Of a DNA stretch of 58,321 nucleotides, positions 8,222 to 16,753 are shown piece after piece; positions within the stretch are counted from its first letter, which is position 1, and every line of letters begins with the position of its first letter. The translations under genes and the position numbers were made by a program. The notes beneath the pieces were generated by a model, which saw only the letters and a list, made by a program, of their open reading frames with translations, was not told the origin of the DNA and searched no databases. The DNA comes from Anaerolineae bacterium (GTDB lineage: Bacteria; Chloroflexota; Anaerolineae; Aggregatilineales; Phototrophicaceae), in NCBI GenBank assembly GCA_019912965.1, contig JAIOHM010000230.1, positions 1 to 58,321 of the forward strand, given 5' to 3'.

Positions 8222-9949
8222 ATGCCGTTTAAACAGTGGGCTGCTCGTCTCCCCCGCGTCCACCTCACCATCTACCTGTTTTACCTCGCCGCTGCCGTCC
8301 TCATTACGTGGCCGCTGGTGACGGTGTTCAGCACCCATTTCGCGGGCTATCCGTTTGGGGACGCGCACGAAATGACCCGCCATATCTGGTGGTTTAAATA
8401 TGCGCTGCAACACGGCCTGCCGCTGATCGACCAACCCCTGCTGGGTTACCCGGACGGAATGCCCGGTGTGATTTTGTGGAGCGATCCGCTGCAATTTTTC
8501 CCGGCGTGGTTGTTGGCTTTTGTGATGCCCTTGCCCGCTGCTTACAATCTCCAAGCCCTGCTCAATCTGGCATTGAACGGTTGGGCAGCGTATTACCTGA
8601 TCTGGAAGCTGACGGATCACCGTCCGGCGGCACTGTTAGGCGGGGTGATTTTTCTGGCTGCACCGACGATGCAGGGACATCTGGCGGGCGGGCATGGCGG
8701 TTTGCTGGTGCAGTGGCCGCTGCCGTTGTTGGCCTTACAGCTTTTAGCGATTAGCGGTCAGCCGTCAGCCCAAAATACGCGGAACCTTTCCATCATCACT
8801 CGTCACTTATTACTCGCCACTTTATTCTTTTTCCTGACTCCTCTGGGTCACACGCTGCAACTGATTTATGCAGTTATGCCGTTGGTCGGCGTTATCAGTC
8901 TGACGCTGATTGTGCAGCGAAAATGGATACCATTAGCGCGAGTAATCGGCGTTTCGATTACGGGCACAATTCTGCTCGCCTTATTTTTGCTGCCGGTGTT
9001 CAGCGCCACCTTCGGCACGTCGGCTTATACGGATGAGGGGGGTGGCGTAACCTACAGCGCCGATCTGTTGAGCATTGTGACACCTTCCTTTGAGCATCCC
9101 ATTTTCGGTCAATGGGACTATACCCACCGCGTTCTGGGGATCAACAACGTCGAAGGGTCGAGCTATGTGGGTTTGGTGGCGGCAGTGCTAGGGGTTATTG
9201 CGGTCTGGAAAAATCGGGCGGCACGCTGGTGGCTGCTGGTGGCAGTGGTGGCTTATTGGCTGTCATTGGGGCCGCTGCTGAAGGTATTTGATGCACCTAT
9301 ACAAGCAGTTGTAGACGGGGTTGAAACCTATATCACCCTGCCCTGGGCGGCGGTTTATCATCTGCCGGGATTTAATCTGGCGCGGACGCCGGGACGCTTT
9401 AATTTTCTGCTGGCGCTGGCAGTAGCAGTGCTGGCGGGATATGGATTTTCAAAGTTCAAAGTTCCGACTTCCGAGTTCCGAGTTCAAAACCATATTGATA
9501 GTCAGAAGCCGAAACTCAGCATTCAGTACTTAATACTCAGCATTTTGATTATGCTCACCCTGTTCGAGTACCAATCGTTCTGGCCGCTGCCGACTTACTC
9601 AGCAGCAATTCCGGGGGCAGTGGGCGCGTTGGCGGAACGTGAGGATGTGCGGGCCGTGTTCAATCTGCCGTGGGATAATGTGCTGGCGGCGAAGGATGCA
9701 CTATGGTTACAAACCGCGCACGAAAAACCGATGATCGCTGGACAGGTAACGCGCAAGACGCCTGTCAGTCCAGCCAAATTGAATATTTTGCAGAACACTC
9801 TCGATCTGGGGTTGCTGAACGGGGCGGGCGTGGATGTGGTGATTGTGCATAAAGCCTATGATGCAACGCTGACCGAACAGGTGCGGGCAAAATTGGGCGA
9901 ACCGTTTTATGAGGATGCACAATTAGCGTTGTTTGAAGTGCCAGATTAG
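8222..9949 (+). CDS. Polytopic membrane protein, GT-C glycosyltransferase-like, with repeat-derived insertions
   Basis: 575 residues from ATG 8222 (an in-frame GTG lies at 8213; neither has a good Shine-Dalgarno). About eleven hydrophobic spans; the first luminal loop carries FAGYPFGDAHEMTRHIWWF, an acidic motif of the type found in GT-C fold lipid-linked sugar transferases. A soluble C-terminal domain of about 120 residues follows. Two cytoplasmic-looking loops are swollen by low-complexity DNA: 8739-8820 (residues about 173-200) and 9447-9546 (about 409-442). Their nucleotide text matches the degenerate tandem repeats found in intergenic regions here. The frame is kept through all of them. 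Probable role is transfer of a sugar to an extracytoplasmic acceptor, but no donor or acceptor can be named. Confidence 0.65.
   Translation: MPFKQWAARLPRVHLTIYLFYLAAAVLITWPLVTVFSTHFAGYPFGDAHEMTRHIWWFKYALQHGLPLIDQPLLGYPDGMPGVILWSDPLQFFPAWLLAFVMPLPAAYNLQALLNLALNGWAAYYLIWKLTDHRPAALLGGVIFLAAPTMQGHLAGGHGGLLVQWPLPLLALQLLAISGQPSAQNTRNLSIITRHLLLATLFFFLTPLGHTLQLIYAVMPLVGVISLTLIVQRKWIPLARVIGVSITGTILLALFLLPVFSATFGTSAYTDEGGGVTYSADLLSIVTPSFEHPIFGQWDYTHRVLGINNVEGSSYVGLVAAVLGVIAVWKNRAARWWLLVAVVAYWLSLGPLLKVFDAPIQAVVDGVETYITLPWAAVYHLPGFNLARTPGRFNFLLALAVAVLAGYGFSKFKVPTSEFRVQNHIDSQKPKLSIQYLILSILIMLTLFEYQSFWPLPTYSAAIPGAVGALAEREDVRAVFNLPWDNVLAAKDALWLQTAHEKPMIAGQVTRKTPVSPAKLNILQNTLDLGLLNGAGVDVVIVHKAYDATLTEQVRAKLGEPFYEDAQLALFEVPD
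8739..8820 (+). repeat. Repeat tracts inside the coding region (TTTCAGC type and TCATTACTC type)
   Basis: 8739-8775 begins AGCTTTTAGCGATTAGCGG and continues with GTCAGC copies, matching the intergenic tract at 5499. 8792-8820 is an ATCACTCGTCACTTATTACTC tract split over two units, matching the intergenic tracts at 18334 and 57061. Both are read in frame. Confidence 0.65.
9447..9546 (+). repeat. Second pair of repeat tracts inside the same coding region
   Basis: 9447-9490 has tandem TTCAAAG then TTCCGAG units; 9514-9546 has ACTCAGCATTC and AATACTCAGCAT units. Both are in frame and encode a basic, Ser/Gln-rich loop between two predicted membrane spans. Confidence 0.65.
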
Positions 9950-10028
9950 CTCCCGGTTTGCGGCGGAACGTGGGGCGTTGTATCATCGCCTGTAAACAAC
10001 ATACGTTATTTTTAACAGGGGGCTACGC

Positions 10029-10670
10029 ATGGAGGGTTCAACTCGCACGTTACCGGGTATCACACTCATCGTCCTCGCCCTTTTTCTGATCGTTAATCAT
10101 GCGGTGCGCGGGGCTGGCCTGTCCGAATGGGGGTTGGCACTGCTGCTGGGGATTGTTGGCTTTGCTCTGATGATCTCTGATTGGCTGGAATCCCGTTTCC
10201 GTCCAAGTCATGTGGAAGAACCGCGTACTACCTCACCTGTCGTTTATGCCGCACCACTGCCCACCCCAGAAAAACAGGTTGAGCCGCTGCCCTTCGATGC
10301 TATTCCAACGGGCAAAACAGCATCGGCTCATGATGTAATGATTTCGGTTCCCATGCAGGAAGCATTGGTGGACGCGGATGTGTCTAATCCGCCAACCCGC
10401 GCGGCTGCACCGGGCAAACCGGATGATTTGACGGTGATTGAAGGGATTGGGCCGAAAATGTCCAGCGCGTTGGTCGCCGCTGGATTAGATACCTATGCCA
10501 AATTATCGAATACCAGCGAAGAAACCATCCGTGCAGCCGTACAAGCTGCCGGGATGCGTTTCGCACCCAGCATTCCCACATGGGCAGAACAAGCGAGTTA
10601 CGCCGCCAGAGGTGATTTTGACGGCCTGAAGGCGTTCCAAGCGACTCTTTCCGGCGGGCGGAAGGGATAG
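10029..10670 (+). CDS. Membrane-anchored helix-hairpin-helix protein
   Basis: 213 residues. Two N-terminal membrane spans (about 9-27 and 33-50) are followed by a proline-rich linker. A C-terminal helix-hairpin-helix domain begins DDLTVIEGIGPKMSSALVAAG near residue 132; the GIGPKM turn is the diagnostic HhH hairpin. The remainder resembles the DUF4332 / ribosomal-L21-like HhH proteins. HhH domains bind nucleic acid non-specifically or mediate protein contacts. The gene has a GGGGG ribosome site and stands 79 bp behind the membrane protein. A related HhH module is fused to the hydrolase at 12804. Function unknown. Confidence 0.7.
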   Translation: MEGSTRTLPGITLIVLALFLIVNHAVRGAGLSEWGLALLLGIVGFALMISDWLESRFRPSHVEEPRTTSPVVYAAPLPTPEKQVEPLPFDAIPTGKTASAHDVMISVPMQEALVDADVSNPPTRAAAPGKPDDLTVIEGIGPKMSSALVAAGLDTYAKLSNTSEETIRAAVQAAGMRFAPSIPTWAEQASYAARGDFDGLKAFQATLSGGRKG

Positions 10671-10692
10671 CAAAAGATACTGCGCGTATTCC

Positions 10693-10721
10693 GGGTTTTT
10701 AGTTCCTGGTTTTTAGTTTTT
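10693..10721. repeat. Degenerate tandem tract, GGTTTTTAGTTC type
   Basis: Units GGTTTTTAGTTCCT and GGTTTTTAGTTTTT. The reverse-complement form of the same unit lies at 10932-10962, so the two tracts face each other across 210 bp. Confidence 0.6.
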
Positions 10722-10803
10722 TAGGACTTACGCAGTTGGCTGGGTTGAACAGTGGCCTTAAGCCCACTGTCTTGCAGATTTTTGCTGAACCGCGTAACCT
10801 CTA
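10722..10803. mobile_element. Possible MITE remnant with nested palindrome
   Basis: The left end TAGGACTTACGCAGTT and the reverse complement of the right end, TAGAGGTTACGCGGTT, agree at 12 of 16 positions. Inside, 10749-10770 is a near-perfect 22-bp palindrome. GGACTTACGCA is a terminus seen in transposon-derived elements of several phyla. No transposase is present, and the call rests on structure alone. Confidence 0.4.
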
Positions 10804-10931
10804 TTTTAACACCCAAATAGAATGTGCCTGCTGTAAGGGCGGACTAAGCGCAGCGCATGTCCGCCCATGACAAAACAATATGCTGCATTCGTTACAAGTG
10901 TTGGTTAGTTTGTATCTGAAAAACGAATTTC

Positions 10932-10962
10932 AAAACCAATAACCAAGAACTAAAAACCAATT
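10932..10962. repeat. Degenerate tandem tract, reverse form of the 10693 unit
   Basis: CAAAACCAATAACC, AAGAACTAAAAACCAA: complements of the TTTTTAGTT units at 10693. It ends 15 bp before the dehydratase start codon, so it lies in that gene's leader. Confidence 0.6.
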
Positions 10963-10977
10963 TACACAGGTGAAAAC

Positions 10978-11925
10978 ATGGTCAATCTGGATGATGTGCA
11001 GCTTGCCTATGAACGAATCCGGCCTTATGTCCGCCGAACGCCGATGATGCAGGCTGTCGCGCTCAATCAGCCGCTGGTTACTGAAGGGCAGATTACGCTC
11101 AAGCTGGAATGTTTGCAGGTGATGGGGTCGTTCAAGCCGCGCGGGGCGGTCAACAAATTTTTGGGCTTGGATGCCGCCGCGATGGAACGCGGAATCATCA
11201 CGGCGTCGGGCGGTAATCATGGTTTGGCGGTGGCCTATACCGGATGGCTGGCGAAGAAACCCGCCACCATTTATCTACCCCGGACTGCCCCATCTTCCAA
11301 AGCCGACAAATTGTGGGCGTGGGGCGCGCAGGTGGTGATTGAAGGCGATGTTTGGGACGAGGCGAATGCGGCGGCGATGAAAGTGGCCGAACGCGATGGC
11401 ATGGCGTATGTGCATCCGTTTGCTGACCCGGCGGTGATTGCCGGACAGGGAACCATCGCGCTGGAAATCGTGGAAGATATGCCCGATGTCGATACCGTGT
11501 TGGTCGCCATCGGTGGCGGCGGACTCATCAGCGGCATCAGTCTGGCGATGAAAGCCCTAAAGCCTTCCGTCCGCGTGATCGGCATCGAACCGACTGGCGC
11601 GCCAACCCTGAAAGAGAGTCTGGCGGCGAATGCAGTCATCCAACTGCCGGAAATCAAAACCGCAGCCGGAACGCTTGCCCCGCGCAGCACTGCCCCTATC
11701 AACCTCGAAATCATCCGCGATCATGTGGACGAGATTGTGCTGGTCAGCGATGAGGATATGGCACAGGCGGCGCGGTGGTTATGGTTCGAGATGGGTGTAG
11801 CAGCGGAGTTAAGCGGTGCCGCGGCGGTAGCAGCCCTGCTCACCGGGAAAGTGCAGCCTGCGGCGGGTGAACAGGTTTGCGTGCTGGTGTGCGGCGCAGG
11901 TACGGATGGCATCACCGCGCATTGA
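10978..11925 (+). CDS. Threonine/serine dehydratase family PLP enzyme
   Basis: 315 residues, the length of a catalytic fold-type II PLP enzyme without a regulatory ACT domain. The Schiff-base lysine is in VMGSFKPRGAVNK near residue 52, the asparagine loop in SGGNHGLAVAY near 82, and the phosphate-binding GGGGLISGI near 178. These match the serine/threonine ammonia-lyase branch (IlvA catabolic form, serine racemase, EutB-like). It most likely deaminates L-threonine to 2-oxobutanoate or L-serine to pyruvate. The lack of an ACT domain argues for a catabolic, not feedback-regulated, enzyme. A good AGGTGA ribosome site precedes the ATG. Upstream is repetitive DNA; downstream the AraC gene is 125 bp away on the same strand. 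Confidence 0.9.
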   Translation: MVNLDDVQLAYERIRPYVRRTPMMQAVALNQPLVTEGQITLKLECLQVMGSFKPRGAVNKFLGLDAAAMERGIITASGGNHGLAVAYTGWLAKKPATIYLPRTAPSSKADKLWAWGAQVVIEGDVWDEANAAAMKVAERDGMAYVHPFADPAVIAGQGTIALEIVEDMPDVDTVLVAIGGGGLISGISLAMKALKPSVRVIGIEPTGAPTLKESLAANAVIQLPEIKTAAGTLAPRSTAPINLEIIRDHVDEIVLVSDEDMAQAARWLWFEMGVAAELSGAAAVAALLTGKVQPAAGEQVCVLVCGAGTDGITAH

Positions 11926-12050
11926 TTGAGGGTAGACCCAACACATTAGATAACCTGAGTATGGATGAGCATTTTCCCGAATAGAGGAGAACCAAGCCAT
12001 TTCAGAAAGGCTCTATCAGTCTATTCCTTGCATATCAGGCGGAGCAAAAT

Positions 12051-12728
12051 ATGACATTCGTTGCTGAAGGCCGATTATCTGACTCACCCTATGTTGATTC
12101 GATTTGGCGTGGTCGAGCCGACACCGATCACACACTTATGTGTCCGGCGGATGGTCGCTGGAACCTGTGCTTCACCAACTTGAACGGCAGGATGCAGATT
12201 TCTGCCGAAGGTGCGATGTCAAAAGCGGTACCCAAAACACATATCGAAGATGTTGATTGGCTGGTGATCAAATTTAAGCTGGGTGTTTTTTTGCCCGGTG
12301 TGCCTGCCAGAAAATATCTCGACGGCGCAGCGTTACTGCCAGAAGCAGCTCGTCAATCCTTCTGGCTGCACAGCTCAACTTGGGAAATGCCAGACTATGA
12401 AAATGCCGACACCTTTGTCGATTGGCTGGTACGCGATGATGCGGTGCAGTTGAATCCAGTCGTCAGCGCCGCGCTGCAAGACCGCCCGCAGATAGTGGCT
12501 GAACGCACACTGCGGCACCATTTCCTGCGAACTATCGGCCTAACCCAGAGCCACATCCGTCAAATTGAACGCGCCCGCGACGCCATGACCCTCTTACAGC
12601 ATGATGTATCGATCCTCGACGTTGTTGATCGACTCGGCTATGCCGATCAGCCACATTTGACGCGATCATTGAAACGCTTTATGGGCTACACACCCACGCA
12701 GGTGATGGGTTGGCGGCTACCCGTGTAG
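12051..12728 (+). CDS. AraC family transcriptional regulator
   Basis: 225 residues. The C-terminal 80 residues form the two-helix-turn-helix AraC DNA-binding domain, with the second HTH recognisable as LDVVDRLGYADQPHLTRSLKRF followed by GYTPTQV near residues 183-218. The N-terminal 130 residues are a sensor domain of the short DUF6597-like type seen in many AraC regulators rather than a full arabinose-binding cupin. The start ATG is preceded by GGAG 8 nt upstream. It is followed 75 bp later by the alpha/beta hydrolase on the same strand, the most likely target; no operator could be assigned. Confidence 0.85.
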   Translation: MTFVAEGRLSDSPYVDSIWRGRADTDHTLMCPADGRWNLCFTNLNGRMQISAEGAMSKAVPKTHIEDVDWLVIKFKLGVFLPGVPARKYLDGAALLPEAARQSFWLHSSTWEMPDYENADTFVDWLVRDDAVQLNPVVSAALQDRPQIVAERTLRHHFLRTIGLTQSHIRQIERARDAMTLLQHDVSILDVVDRLGYADQPHLTRSLKRFMGYTPTQVMGWRLPV

Positions 12729-12803
12729 CTTGCCGTTTTGTTCAAGACCCGCCATTTCTCCGCCGTTACAATGTGGGTGTTCATTTTATAGGGAGAAACC
12801 ACT

Positions 12804-13811
12804 ATGAACGAGCGTCTACAACCGAGCGTCACCGACTACGCCCCGGTCAACGACCTGAACATGTACTACGAAATTTATGGCAGTGGACAACCGTTGGTGC
12901 TGCTGCACGGCGGCATGACTACAGTGGAAGACTTCAGCCTTGTGCTGCCAGCTTTCGCGCAGACGCGGCAGGTCATCGCTTTTGAGAGGCAGGGACATGG
13001 ACACACCGCCGACATTGACCGCCCTTTCAGTCTGGAACAGTGGGCTGACGACACTGCCGCGCTGCTCCAGCATCTGAAAATTGAGCAGGCAGATATTTTA
13101 GGCTACAGCAACGGCGGTTCGGTGGCACTGGCTTTCGCCCTGCGCCATCCGAAGATGGTACGCAAACTTGTCCTCGTCTCAGCCATCTACAACAGTGAGG
13201 GGTATTATCCTGGCATTCTGGAAGGGCTTAAGCACGCTAAAGCTGAAAGCCTGCCGCCGATCATGCGCGAGATGTACATTAAAGTCGCGCCGCGTCCTCA
13301 GGATTGGGAGATGCTGGTAGAGAAGTCGGTAAAATCAGCGGCGACCTTTACAGGTTGGCAGAAAAAAGACATTCGGACAATTAGCGCACCAACGCTGATC
13401 ATGGTCGGCGATAGCGATATTGTTCGCACTGAACATGCCGTTGAGCTGTATCGTCTGATACCACACGCGGAGCTGGCTGTCCTGCCTGCTACCGATCATA
13501 TTGGCATTCTATTCCAGCGCGTGGAATGGATGGCGGAGATGATTACGGAATTTCTCAACACCCCCCTACCAGAGGAAACACAACATGGGCAAACGATAGG
13601 GCAACATGACGGACAGGAAAGCGACTTCCCGAAAAGCATCGGACGCCCTGCAATGGGTGCGCTGTTAGAAGCGGGTTATACACGCCTTGAGCAGTTAACC
13701 CGCGTCAGAGAGGCCGATATCAAACAGTTGCATGGTGTTGGCCCGAAGGCGGTCAATATCCTGCGTGCAGCACTCGCCGACAAGGGGTTATCGTTTGTTG
13801 ATAAACCCTAG
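12804..13811 (+). CDS. Alpha/beta hydrolase fused to a C-terminal helix-hairpin-helix domain
   Basis: 335 residues with a GGGAGA ribosome site. Residues 1-255 are an alpha/beta hydrolase: oxyanion segment LLHGGMTT near 33, nucleophile elbow GYSNGGS (Ser near 101), acid in VGDSDIV near 199 and His in ATDHIGI near 232. After a short linker, residues 275-332 (GRPAMGALLEAGYTRLEQL onward, ending with the hairpin LHGVGPKAV) form an HhH domain of the kind that also exists as a free small protein. So an ester or epoxide-type hydrolase carries a nucleic-acid or protein-binding tail. The frame is uninterrupted through the junction. The substrate is unknown; the AraC gene upstream may control it. Confidence 0.8.
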   Translation: MNERLQPSVTDYAPVNDLNMYYEIYGSGQPLVLLHGGMTTVEDFSLVLPAFAQTRQVIAFERQGHGHTADIDRPFSLEQWADDTAALLQHLKIEQADILGYSNGGSVALAFALRHPKMVRKLVLVSAIYNSEGYYPGILEGLKHAKAESLPPIMREMYIKVAPRPQDWEMLVEKSVKSAATFTGWQKKDIRTISAPTLIMVGDSDIVRTEHAVELYRLIPHAELAVLPATDHIGILFQRVEWMAEMITEFLNTPLPEETQHGQTIGQHDGQESDFPKSIGRPAMGALLEAGYTRLEQLTRVREADIKQLHGVGPKAVNILRAALADKGLSFVDKP

Positions 13812-13919
13812 AGGACTTCGGCCTCGCAGATTCGGCATGATTAACATGTTGAGTTAGTCACTTCAGCACATCTGGAGCAGATCGCCTCGCTCATCCATCC
13901 ATTACTTATGTTAAATAAA

Positions 13920-13952
13920 AAGGCCACCTGCAAATAGGTGGCCTTCTTTTTT
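13920..13952. terminator. Bidirectional Rho-independent terminator
   Basis: AAGGCCACCT (13920-13929) pairs with AGGTGGCCTT (13936-13945) around a 6-nt loop. It is flanked by A-rich DNA on the left and CTTTTTT on the right, so it can end both the hydrolase (+) and clpC (-). Confidence 0.9.
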
Positions 13953-13966
13953 GAGTACAGATTGTC

Positions 13967-16459
13967 TTAAGCGACAGGCTCTTCTACCGTTTCGGTAGTG
14001 GGTTCGAGTATTAGTTCGCCATCTTCACCCGTTGTGACGCGGACTTCGCTGGCGATCTGGAATTTGCCAGACAGGATGCCATCCGAAAGGGTATCTTCGA
14101 TCTCGTTCTGGATCAGGCGGCGCAGAGGCCGTGCGCCAAATTCGGGATCGTAACCTTTGGTGGCAATCCATTCGCGGGCGGTTTCGGTCACATCCAGCGT
14201 AATCGCGTGTTCGATCAGCCGTTCCATGACCTTCTTCAGTTCCAGATCAACGATCTTCTTGATTTCCTCACGGGTCAGGGCGCGGAAGACGATGGTCGCA
14301 TCTACGCGGTTGAGGAATTCAGGCCGGAACGCACGTCGCAACTGCTCGGTGACGTTCTTCTTCATCTCGTCATACTGGAATTTCTCTTCTTTGGCGTCTT
14401 CACGCGGGACATCGAAGCCGAGCGCAAAGTTTCGCTTGATGGTGTCCGCACCAACATTGCTGGTCATGATGATGATAGCGTTGCGGAAATTGACGGTGCG
14501 GCCACGCGCATCGGTCAACTGACCTTCTTCCATCACCTGAAGCAGCATATTGAAGGCTTCGGGATGTGCTTTTTCGATTTCGTCAAAAACGACGATGCTG
14601 TACGGACGGCGGCGGATGGCTTCCGTCAACTGACCGGCATCTTCATAACCGACATAACCGGGAGGCGCACCGACCAGACGAGCAACCGAATGGCGTTCCA
14701 TAAATTCGCTCATGTCCAGTTGAACAAGCGCATCTTCGCTGCCAAACAGGAATTCCGCCAGCGCCTTCGTCAGTTCGGTCTTACCCACGCCCGTCGGACC
14801 GAGGAACATGAACGAACCAATCGGACGGCGTGGGTCTTTTAGACCTGCACGGGCACGGCGGACGGCCTTGCTGATCGCTTCGATGGCTTCGTGCTGACCG
14901 ATAATCCGGTTATGCAGCGCGGTTTCCATCTGCATCAGGCGTTCGCCCTCTTCGCCCGCAATCCGCATGACCGGGATTCCCGTCCACATGGCGACGACTT
15001 CGGCTACATCTTCAGCCATCAGACGAGGCTGGTTGGTTTCTTCGTTCCAGTTGGCTTTCAGGTCGCGCAGCATATCTTGCAGATTGTCGCGTACCTGACG
15101 ACGCTGATTCAGTTCGTCACTTTCCGGGTCTTCCTTCTCCAACAGTTCGAGGTCATCTTCGATGGTGGAAAGTTCGAGTTCGGCCTTACGCACCTGCGCT
15201 GCTTCGGGACTCTTGTACATCCGCAGACGAGCAGCGCCTTCATCGATCAGGTCGATGGCCTTATCCGGCAGGAAGCGGTCAGGCACATAACGCGCGGAGA
15301 GATTGGCAGCGGATTCAATCGCTTCGTCGGTGATTTCGACGTTGTGATGTTCCTGATAAGGCACTTTAATGCCCTGAAGGATTTCAATAGTTTCTTCAAC
15401 CGTCGGCTCATCCACGATGATTTGCTGGAATCGGCGTTCCAGTGCCGGATCACTTTCGATATGCTTGCGGTATTCATCCAGCGTGGTCGCGCCGATGCAT
15501 TGCAATTCCCCGCGTGAAAGCGCAGGTTTTAGAATATTGGCGGCGTCCACACTGCTGCCCGCGCTGCCCGCGCCGACCAGCATATGCACTTCGTCAATGA
15601 ACAGAATGCTGTCGGATGACTTGAGTTCTTCGATCACCCGTTTGAGGCGTTCTTCAAACTGACCGCGATACATGGTTCCGGCGACCAGCGACCCGACATC
15701 CAGTTGTAGAACGCGCTTGCCCAGCAACGGCTTCGGGGTTTCGCCCATGACGATACGCTGTGCCAGACCTTCGACGATGGCAGTCTTGCCAACGCCCGGT
15801 TCACCGATCAGCGCCGGGTTGTTCTTGCGGCGGCGGCTGAGAATCTGGATCACACGCTCGATTTCGGTTTCACGGCCTACTACCGGGTCGAGCTTGCCTT
15901 CGCGGGCAAGTTCGGTGAGGTCGGTGGCAAGCTGGTCAACCAGTGGGGTTTTGCCTTCCTTGCGGGGCTGCGATGAACGCTGCTGCGATTCCGGGGTAGT
16001 CGGCTGTACAGGGCTTTCCTGAAGGACACGCCGGGTTTGGCGGCGGACTTCCTCTGGACTGATGCCCAAGCGTTTCAGCACATCAATGGCGACTCCGTCC
16101 GACTGCCGGACGAGGCCAAGCAGCAGGTGTTCCGTGCCAATGTAGTGGTGTCCCATCCGGCGGGCTTCATCTACCGCCAGTTCCAGCACACGCTTCGTGC
16201 CGGGGGAAAGGTCAATTGCAGTGGTGGTTGTGCGAAGGCTGGCGCGGGTGAGTTCCTCCACCAGTTCTTCGACCTTGCGCTGTTCCAGTCCAAGGTCACG
16301 CAGGACGCGGCCTGCAACGCCGCCTTCTTCGCGCATCAACCCCAAGAGCAGATGCTCCGTTCCGATGTAGTTATGCCGGAGGCGTTCCGCTTCCTCCTGA
16401 GCAAGGCTCAGAACGCGCCGCGCTCTTTGTGTAAAACGCTCCATTTTGTTGTTCGGCAC
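13967..16459 (-). CDS. clpC: ClpC-type AAA+ unfoldase
   Basis: 830 residues in classic Clp order: two N-terminal Clp_N repeats (about 1-145), AAA-1 with Walker A GEPGVGKT near 219 and Walker B ILFIDEVH, a short middle segment (about 410-470), then AAA-2 with GPTGVGKTE near 553. The short M region and the LGF tripeptide in NFALGFDVPRED near residue 681, the position of the ClpP-docking loop, mark it as a ClpC/ClpA unfoldase for ClpP rather than a ClpB disaggregase. It unfolds adaptor-delivered or damaged proteins into the ClpP chamber. The start is GTG 16459, nine nt behind GGAGG; the ATG at 16466 is out of frame. clpP is not in the window. An extended -10 promoter lies at 16555-16563. Confidence 0.93.
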   Translation of the reverse strand: MPNNKMERFTQRARRVLSLAQEEAERLRHNYIGTEHLLLGLMREEGGVAGRVLRDLGLEQRKVEELVEELTRASLRTTTTAIDLSPGTKRVLELAVDEARRMGHHYIGTEHLLLGLVRQSDGVAIDVLKRLGISPEEVRRQTRRVLQESPVQPTTPESQQRSSQPRKEGKTPLVDQLATDLTELAREGKLDPVVGRETEIERVIQILSRRRKNNPALIGEPGVGKTAIVEGLAQRIVMGETPKPLLGKRVLQLDVGSLVAGTMYRGQFEERLKRVIEELKSSDSILFIDEVHMLVGAGSAGSSVDAANILKPALSRGELQCIGATTLDEYRKHIESDPALERRFQQIIVDEPTVEETIEILQGIKVPYQEHHNVEITDEAIESAANLSARYVPDRFLPDKAIDLIDEGAARLRMYKSPEAAQVRKAELELSTIEDDLELLEKEDPESDELNQRRQVRDNLQDMLRDLKANWNEETNQPRLMAEDVAEVVAMWTGIPVMRIAGEEGERLMQMETALHNRIIGQHEAIEAISKAVRRARAGLKDPRRPIGSFMFLGPTGVGKTELTKALAEFLFGSEDALVQLDMSEFMERHSVARLVGAPPGYVGYEDAGQLTEAIRRRPYSIVVFDEIEKAHPEAFNMLLQVMEEGQLTDARGRTVNFRNAIIIMTSNVGADTIKRNFALGFDVPREDAKEEKFQYDEMKKNVTEQLRRAFRPEFLNRVDATIVFRALTREEIKKIVDLELKKVMERLIEHAITLDVTETAREWIATKGYDPEFGARPLRRLIQNEIEDTLSDGILSGKFQIASEVRVTTGEDGELILEPTTETVEEPVA

Positions 16460-16554
16460 GGTTCATTACCTCCGTAGCCGGTGGTTTTGATGCCACCTGT
16501 TATTTCCCGACGGATATTACGAGTCAGTCCCTAAACCCTACATAAATTTTACCA

Positions 16555-16563
16555 ATTATACCA
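16555..16563 (-). promoter_or_regulatory. Extended -10 promoter of clpC
   Basis: On the minus strand TGGTATAAT: a perfect TATAAT with a TG one base upstream. No good -35 at 17 bp. It gives a leader of about 90 nt before the GTG start. Confidence 0.6.
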
Positions 16564-16753
16564 GTACCCGCCAACCCGTATAGCCTTGAGACTATCAATA
16601 GTTCGTTAGAATATCCGTATGGGGATTACAATCCTGGTACATAAGTATACGCTGTTCAAACACTGGACGGATGTTAGACAGGGTGGAGATGGGCTTTTCT
16701 TACGAGGGGATGCAGGGATGAACCGTCAGCTCACCCCTGCGGAAAACATTTCG

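Larger units (their letters stand above)
10671..10977. other. 307-bp intergenic region with nested repetitive elements
   Basis: Contains, in order, a TTTTTAGTT tandem tract, a MITE-like palindromic element (10722-10803), an 8-bp inverted repeat GGGCGGAC/GTCCGCCC (10837-10866) and a tract of the reverse-complement repeat (10932-10962). No gene seen. Confidence 0.6.
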
